From NCBI RefSeq assembly GCF_014652275.1, contig NZ_BMYM01000001.1, positions 1 through 64,000 on the forward strand: 64,000 nt of DNA, given 5' to 3'. This DNA comes from Parahalioglobus pacificus (GTDB taxonomy: Bacteria; Pseudomonadota; Gammaproteobacteria; Pseudomonadales; Halieaceae). Position numbers and translations under genes: made by a program. Of this stretch, positions 60,354 through 64,000 are shown in pieces. A model generated the notes under the pieces. The model was given only the letters and a program-made list of their open reading frames with translations. It searched no databases and was not told where the DNA came from. Every line of letters begins with the position of its first letter. Within the stretch, counting starts at the first letter, position 1.

Positions 60354-60744
60354 TCCATTCCGACCATAGGGTGCATTGAACCGAGCGATGTGTCCTGCGG
60401 GTTTCGGCAGCGCGTCCACCATCAGACATACTCTAATTAGAATGCATGTCCGTAAACTCGGGCACTTCTCAAGTCTCATGCAGTTCATCTGCTGCAAATA
60501 AAGCGGGTTGGCTGTTAGCACTCGGTGCTAGGCCCGGAATTTTCACTCTGAACGAATATTTAAGTTATTGATATAAATACAGAAAAATAAAAAGTGTGAT
60601 CTGAATCACACTTTTCATACGGCGTTCACTCCCTGCCCAAAGGTACGATGTTGACATTCTCTCGGCGGTTTAACGTGTGGGGTGAAAGTTAAAGGAAACA
60701 GTGCAGAGATGTATCTGCACTAACGCAAGTAAAGGATGACAATT
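60354..60744. other. Adhesin promoter region
   Basis: These 391 bases between the regulator gene and the adhesin gene include an AT-rich part (60545-60615) with a CRP-like palindrome at 60595-60610, about 135 bases upstream of the adhesin start. No terminator or other gene is recognised. Confidence 0.5.
60590..60615. promoter_or_regulatory. CRP-like palindrome before the adhesin gene
   Basis: AAAAGTGTGA and TCACACTTTT flank TCTGAA; the core TGTGA-N6-TCACA lies at 60595-60610. The arms are identical to the palindrome at 55808-55835 while the centres differ. About 135 bases to the ATG is a possible activator position. Confidence 0.65.
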
Positions 60745-63700
60745 ATGAGCATTGCAACTGTTGCATCAGTAATGGGTACGGCTTACGCCCGTAACGCCGA
60801 CGGTGAGCTTCGCGAGATCCAACCCGGTGACCAACTTCTGGAGGGTGAAACTGTTGTGACCCCCGACGGCAGTGTTGTCGAACTCACCATGAGTGATGGC
60901 ACTCCATTGATGGTTGCTGATATGCCGGAGATGACTCTGACTCAGGATCTCATGGCAGAGACAGCAACAACCCGTGAAGAAGCAGAAATCACAGACGAAA
61001 CAGCACTCGCCGTTCTAGAAGCATTAGAGGGTGAAGGTGACCTTGGGGATGTCCTAGAAGCGACCGCTGCGGGTCTGGGTGGAGCCGGTGGCCCTGGCGG
61101 TGGTTCATCCTTTATCCGCCTTGGACGAATTGCAGAGGAGACATCGGAGTTTTCCGGTATCGCAGGCAGTGAAGGCGCAGTCCCAGCGGCCTTCGGTGAT
61201 CCTGCGCCAGAAGTCATAGACGCAATTGATGATTTCGAGACGACGGAACAAGGTGAGCCGGTAACGATAGTTGTAGAAGCCAATGATGTTGCTCCGAACG
61301 GATCAGACGTTATCAGCATCACCCAGCCAAGTAATGGTGTGGCGGTACTCAATGCTGATGACACCGTCACTTACACACCAAATCCGGATTTTGTAGGCAC
61401 GGATACTCTGACCTACACGATCAGCAGCCCTGAGGGCATCGCCATCGATAGTGCCGTGGTGACTATTGTTATCGATGCTGCGCCCCCTGCACCGGCGCCC
61501 GAGCCCGAGCCCGAGCCCGAGCCAACTCCCGTACCAGAGCCGCCAGTCGAAATACGGATAGATGATGTCACTGTAACGGAGGGCGAGATCGCGGTACAGA
61601 CGGTGTCACTGTCACGGGCTTCAGATGAAGACATCACACTCAATTTCACGACCTTTGACGGCACAGCAACGGTTGACGGCGGCGATTACAACGCAGACGC
61701 AGGGGTCTTGTTGATACCTGCCGGCACGACCGAGGTAACAATCAGCACCCAGACCAATGTGGATGCCATTGTTGAAGGCTCGGAGAACTACCTGGTAGAG
61801 CTGAGCGACGCCTCTGATGGCGTAATCGTGGATGACACAGGCGTGGTGACCATCGTCGATACGCCGGTTATCACGATTAACGACGTCACCGTCGTGGAGG
61901 GTGATACCGCCTCACTGGTGATTTCTTTATCCACCGCATCTGAATCACCCGTTACGGTTGATTTCGAATCAGCCGATGGAACGGCGATCAGCGGTGCTGA
62001 TTACGATCCTGACAGCGGTACCATCACGTTCGCGCCGGGTGTTACTGAGGCTCAAGTTTCTTTTTCTACTACCGATGATGAAGCGGTTGAGTCAACAGAA
62101 GCCTTTGTTGTCAACCTGAGCAACGCATCGGGTGCTGTGATCGGCGATGCACAGGGTGTGGTCACGATCTTAGACAACGATGTACCGCCTCCCCCCCCGC
62201 CCCCGCCCGGAGCCCCCGTAGCCGAAGACACTACTGTTGTGGTGAACGAAGCGGCTCTCGATTTGGTCGCCGATGGCGCTGACCTCGCACCCGGTACTGT
62301 CGAAGGCAGTAACCCTGAAAGCACAGCAGAGACGTTTACAGGTCAGTTGTCTGCGACAGACCCTGACGGTGATGCACTGACTTATGGTGCCGGCCTGCAG
62401 GAGGGCGACTATGGCACTTTACAGATCAATGCCGACGGCAGCTTTGTCTATACCCTGACCGTGCCGTTTACAAATACCCCTGCAAATGACGGAGTGCAGA
62501 CAATTGAAGGCGTAGAAAGCTTCCAGTTCACGGTATCCGATGGAGCACTCACGGATACCGGCACTATCCGTATCGACGTGATTGATGACGTGCCTACCGC
62601 GCGGCTGTTTGAGGGTAACTTCGACGACGAGCGCATCGAGGTTGGTAGTCTCCAATTGATCGTGGATGAAACGCCTGGGCTTGATACTGATAATGATGGG
62701 CTAATTGAAGACACTGACGCGCCCCAGGTTTCTAGCGCCGACTTCAGTATCCTATTCGCCAACGATACCGACTCATCAACAGTATCCACCGCTGACGATG
62801 TTGATTTTGGTGCAGACGGTCCGGGCAGCGTCCAGTATGCGCTGAGCGTCAGTGCAGGTGGCGGCAATGATGGAGAGAGTGCCGCAGGCATTCCATCGGG
62901 CCTTTACGCGGTAGCAGAAGGCGGCGGTAAAGGCGAGCAAATTGGTCTGTTCAATGACGGCGGCAACGTTGTGGGCCGCGCGGGTGGAGACCAGTATTTC
63001 ACCATATCGGTTGACGCTGATACGGGGGTTATCGAACTTGCCCAGACGGGGTTGTCTATCTGGCATCCCATTGGCGCCAATGCAAACGATGACGAAGTCG
63101 TCTCACTCACCGGTGTTGGTGTTACTAATGACAGAGAGATCACGGTTGAATTTTCGATTGACCTGACACAGACGGTCACTGATAAGGACGGTGACACCAG
63201 CGAAGAATCCTATAACCTAATGGAGCTGCAATCCTCGGAGCAGTTCGGGGACGTTAATGCCTTTAGCTTCAGTGACGACGGTCCGCTCGCGGTGGCGGAT
63301 GAGGCCTCGGTTGGGCAGATTGGCGGGACGATTGTTATTGATGATGCACAGAGCGGCGTTTTAGCGAACGATGAGGGCGGTGCGGATAAAATTGCAAACA
63401 TCGTCGGTGTTCGTGCTGCTGGCCAGGACACTACATCTGATGCGAGCGGGGGCGTAGGCGATGCGATTTCTGGTAACTTTGGCACGTTAACACTCGATCC
63501 AGACGGTCGTTACACCTATCAGTCAAACACCAATCGTGAATCCGCTGATGTTGAAGATACATTTGTGTACACCATCCAAGATGGAGACGGTGATCTTTCT
63601 ACCACGACGTTGACCATTGACCTCTCAGGTGACCCTCTTACTGCAGAGACCGGTGAAGTTACTGTCAATGATGCGGGGCTTACTGGCGGCACTGATCCAT

Positions 63701-64000
63701 CAGCTCCTGTGACTGCAAGCGGCACGGTGAGCGTTAGCGGCGGTACTAGTGGCTACACGTATGAGATTCTTTCTCCAGCCGGTGCTGTCAGCAATGGACT
63801 TGGCATTGTGAGTGTCGATGACGCCAACGGTAGCTTTGAACTCAATACAAGCAATGGTGATTTCACTTACACCTTGACGAGTGCATTCTCACACGATGCA
63901 GATCCTGTGAACGCGCTCGGGGACTTCACTATTGGCGTTACTGACGCCCTTGGTAATACTGTGGAAACCACAGTGACCGTCAACGTTACAGACGATGCAC
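60745..64000 (+). CDS. Giant LapA-like biofilm adhesin, 3' end missing
   Basis: The first 1,085 residues are visible and the frame is open at the right edge. Residues 1-125 form a retention module (VASVMGTAYARNADGELREI) ending with TAAG at 107-110, the site cleaved by LapG-type proteases in LapA. Next are a cadherin/tandem-95-like repeat (about 157-245), an EPEPEPEP linker (252-262), two Calx-beta domains (about 267-372 and 374-479), a polyproline linker (481-490) and several VCBS/T1SS-143-like repeats. Such adhesins are held in the outer membrane until LapG cuts them. The ATG has AAGGA upstream. The protein is probably the cargo of the LapBC-type system. No Gly-Asp-rich RTX repeats are visible yet; these would be at the missing C-terminus. 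Confidence 0.9.
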   Translation, partial: MSIATVASVMGTAYARNADGELREIQPGDQLLEGETVVTPDGSVVELTMSDGTPLMVADMPEMTLTQDLMAETATTREEAEITDETALAVLEALEGEGDLGDVLEATAAGLGGAGGPGGGSSFIRLGRIAEETSEFSGIAGSEGAVPAAFGDPAPEVIDAIDDFETTEQGEPVTIVVEANDVAPNGSDVISITQPSNGVAVLNADDTVTYTPNPDFVGTDTLTYTISSPEGIAIDSAVVTIVIDAAPPAPAPEPEPEPEPTPVPEPPVEIRIDDVTVTEGEIAVQTVSLSRASDEDITLNFTTFDGTATVDGGDYNADAGVLLIPAGTTEVTISTQTNVDAIVEGSENYLVELSDASDGVIVDDTGVVTIVDTPVITINDVTVVEGDTASLVISLSTASESPVTVDFESADGTAISGADYDPDSGTITFAPGVTEAQVSFSTTDDEAVESTEAFVVNLSNASGAVIGDAQGVVTILDNDVPPPPPPPPGAPVAEDTTVVVNEAALDLVADGADLAPGTVEGSNPESTAETFTGQLSATDPDGDALTYGAGLQEGDYGTLQINADGSFVYTLTVPFTNTPANDGVQTIEGVESFQFTVSDGALTDTGTIRIDVIDDVPTARLFEGNFDDERIEVGSLQLIVDETPGLDTDNDGLIEDTDAPQVSSADFSILFANDTDSSTVSTADDVDFGADGPGSVQYALSVSAGGGNDGESAAGIPSGLYAVAEGGGKGEQIGLFNDGGNVVGRAGGDQYFTISVDADTGVIELAQTGLSIWHPIGANANDDEVVSLTGVGVTNDREITVEFSIDLTQTVTDKDGDTSEESYNLMELQSSEQFGDVNAFSFSDDGPLAVADEASVGQIGGTIVIDDAQSGVLANDEGGADKIANIVGVRAAGQDTTSDASGGVGDAISGNFGTLTLDPDGRYTYQSNTNRESADVEDTFVYTIQDGDGDLSTTTLTIDLSGDPLTAETGEVTVNDAGLTGGTDPSAPVTASGTVSVSGGTSGYTYEILSPAGAVSNGLGIVSVDDANGSFELNTSNGDFTYTLTSAFSHDADPVNALGDFTIGVTDALGNTVETTVTVNVTDDA
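61498..61523 (+). repeat. GAGCCC hexamer repeat in the adhesin linker
   Basis: About four copies of GAGCCC encode the Pro-Glu linker. Changes in copy number would keep the frame and alter linker length. Confidence 0.8.
62191..62198 (+). repeat. Run of eight C in the adhesin gene
   Basis: Eight consecutive C, followed by GCCCCCGCCC, encode the polyproline linker. A one-base slip here would truncate the adhesin, so the tract is a possible phase-variation or sequencing-error spot. Confidence 0.6.

Noticed and set aside
60942-63725. Several minus-strand frames opposite the adhesin
   Set aside because: They are Ser/Ala/Val-rich mirror images of the Asp/Thr-rich repeats and are not genes.

Overview
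The window is a high-GC, gene-dense chromosomal segment of a Gram-negative bacterium. The order miaB-phoH-ybeY-corC-lnt followed by leuS-lptE-holA, the cmoAB pair, the TonB-dependent receptor and the ImuABC mutagenesis proteins point to a gammaproteobacterium. A marine member of the Halieaceae/OM60 group is my best guess, but that placement is inference. I saw no tRNA, rRNA, CRISPR array or intact insertion sequence.

Layout. The left edge (1-909) is the 3' part of a collagen-like gene, followed by a peroxiredoxin. From 1.8 to 16.8 kb three SOS mutagenesis genes, dnaE2, imuB and imuA, all lie on the minus strand but are separated by unrelated genes. Each has its own LexA-type box (4945-4960, 13137-13152, 16758-16773). 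The interval 5.0-10.7 kb between dnaE2 and imuB holds small accessory genes, two of them broken (SnoaL/NTF2-fold). From 17.0 to 26.5 kb is a housekeeping block on the minus strand: holA, lptE, leuS, lnt, corC, ybeY, phoH and miaB. From 26.6 to 35.3 kb come a DUF1820 gene, a type Ic aspartate aminotransferase, lon, cmoB/cmoA, an alpha/beta hydrolase and a class IV aminotransferase paired with a sulfotransferase-like gene.

The region 35.6-45.1 kb reads as one functional neighbourhood for purine nucleoside scavenging. It contains a TonB-dependent receptor, an exported MTA/SAH-type deaminase, an exported NUP-family (nucleoside phosphorylase-like) protein, an inner-membrane DMT/ureide-permease-like transporter, ribokinase, a purine-type phosphoribosyltransferase and an AzgA-like purine permease. 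Together they could take a nucleoside across the outer membrane, deaminate and split it in the periplasm, and import and phosphorylate the base and the ribose separately. This is the most interesting system-level inference in the window.

From 45.2 to 55.4 kb are pepD, an aminotransferase, uup, purE/purK, ctaA and tdh-kbl. The right end (55.7-64.0 kb) is a biofilm secretion locus. It holds a LapB-like type I ABC transporter, a LapC-like adaptor, a LuxR-type regulator and the first 1,085 residues of a giant LapA-like adhesin. The adhesin has an N-terminal retention module with a TAAG site at residues 107-110, the expected target of LapG-type proteases. Two near-identical CRP-type palindromes (core TGTGA-N6-TCACA) stand upstream of the transporter operon and upstream of the adhesin, suggesting coordinated cAMP-CRP control.

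Several single-base disruptions (near 5115, 6770 and 15424) look like recent gene decay or assembly errors.
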